DNA of 7,329 nt. It comes from an uncultured Lachnospiraceae bacterium (GTDB lineage Bacteria; Bacillota; Clostridia; Lachnospirales; Lachnospiraceae). Location of the stretch: positions 1-7,329 of the forward strand of contig CAJUMM010000118.1 of NCBI GenBank assembly GCA_910586955.1, written 5' to 3'. This document shows positions 6,925-7,329 of the stretch, one piece after another. Under the pieces are notes generated by a model. That model did not search any database. It saw only the letters and a list, made by a program, of their open reading frames with translations, and was not told the DNA's origin. Position 1 is the first letter of the stretch; the number at the start of each line of letters is the position of its first letter. Made by a program: the position numbers and the translations under genes.

Positions 6925-7329
6925 ATGTTAAGTCATTTACATGTAAAAAACCTGGCTCTCATTCAGGAGGCCGAAATTGATTTCACGGAAGGCCTGAATA
7001 TCCTCACGGGAGAGACGGGAGCCGGAAAATCCATGGTGATCGGTTCCGTGGGCCTGGCCCTGGGAGGGAAAATTTCCAGGGAAATGCTGCGTGAGGGGGC
7101 AGATTACGGGCTGGTGGAGCTTGTTTTCCAGACAGACCGGAAGCGGCAGCAGGAACGGCTTCTGGAGCTGGGGGTGGTCCCGGAGGAGGGACAGGTCATT
7201 ATTTCCAGAAAAATTCTGGGCGGAAAGAGCATCAATAAGATCAACGGAGAGACGGTGACTTTGGGACAGCTGAAAGAGACGGCCTCCGTTTTGATTGACA
7301 TGCACGGACAGCAGGAGCACCAGACCCTT
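6925..7329 (+). CDS. recN: DNA repair protein RecN (3'-truncated by window edge)
   Basis: SMC-like ATPase that gathers at DNA double-strand breaks and assists RecA-dependent repair. The first 135 codons are present, open to the last base; the complete protein is normally about 550-570 aa. The start MLSHLHVKNLALIQEAEIDF is a textbook RecN N-terminus, followed by the Walker A motif GETGAGKS at residues 29-36 and, near the window end, the Q-loop region IDMHGQQEHQTL. The coiled coil, signature motif and Walker B would lie beyond the window. The ATG at 6925 has GAGG at 6910-6913 (11-nt spacing, rather long), overlapping the argR stop region, so re-initiation after argR is likely. An ATG at 6920 is out of frame and stops after three codons. 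Only 8 bp separates it from argR, implying co-transcription. Confidence 0.96.
   Translation, partial: MLSHLHVKNLALIQEAEIDFTEGLNILTGETGAGKSMVIGSVGLALGGKISREMLREGADYGLVELVFQTDRKRQQERLLELGVVPEEGQVIISRKILGGKSINKINGETVTLGQLKETASVLIDMHGQQEHQTL

Overview
The window is one uninterrupted co-directional housekeeping gene cluster, all on the + strand: nusB (5' end missing) - xseA - xseB - ispA - dxs - tlyA - nadK - argR - recN (3' end missing). This gene order is a well-known conserved neighbourhood of Clostridia. Together with the moderately high GC, the purine-rich Shine-Dalgarno sites and the protein sequences, it suggests a gut-type member of the Lachnospiraceae (Bacillota). That taxonomic placement is inference from synteny and style, not from a database search.

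Layout. Positions 1-6325 are packed tightly: gaps range from an 11-bp overlap (xseB/ispA) and a 4-bp ATGA overlap (nusB/xseA) to only 17 bp (tlyA/nadK). No terminator or convincing promoter was seen between these genes, so a polycistronic message with translational coupling is likely. The single real intergenic stretch is the 138 bp between nadK and argR (6326-6463). It is followed by argR and, after 8 bp, by recN, which runs off the window.

Functions. NusB is a transcription antitermination factor for rRNA. XseA and XseB form exonuclease VII. Dxs makes the first intermediate of the MEP isoprenoid pathway, and IspA condenses the C5 products to farnesyl diphosphate. TlyA is an rRNA 2'-O-methyltransferase. 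NadK makes NADP; Dxr, the enzyme after Dxs in the MEP pathway, needs NADPH. ArgR is the arginine-responsive repressor, and RecN is a double-strand-break repair ATPase. All complete proteins have normal lengths and intact catalytic motifs; none looks broken or transferred.

The notable non-coding signal lies in the nadK-argR gap. Positions 6350-6442 can fold into one nearly continuous 93-nt imperfect hairpin: a perfect 10-bp base stem, then 8-, 7-, 2-, 3- and 5-bp collinear helices separated mostly by A-G mismatches. Just upstream, partly overlapping the nadK stop codon and the left hairpin arm, is a degenerate 20-bp tandem duplication with an AT-rich core that partly resembles one half of an ARG box. 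I do not recognise the hairpin as a known family. It could be a small palindromic repeat element or an RNA leader for argR-recN. No other undescribed system was found; the rest is ordinary core genome.
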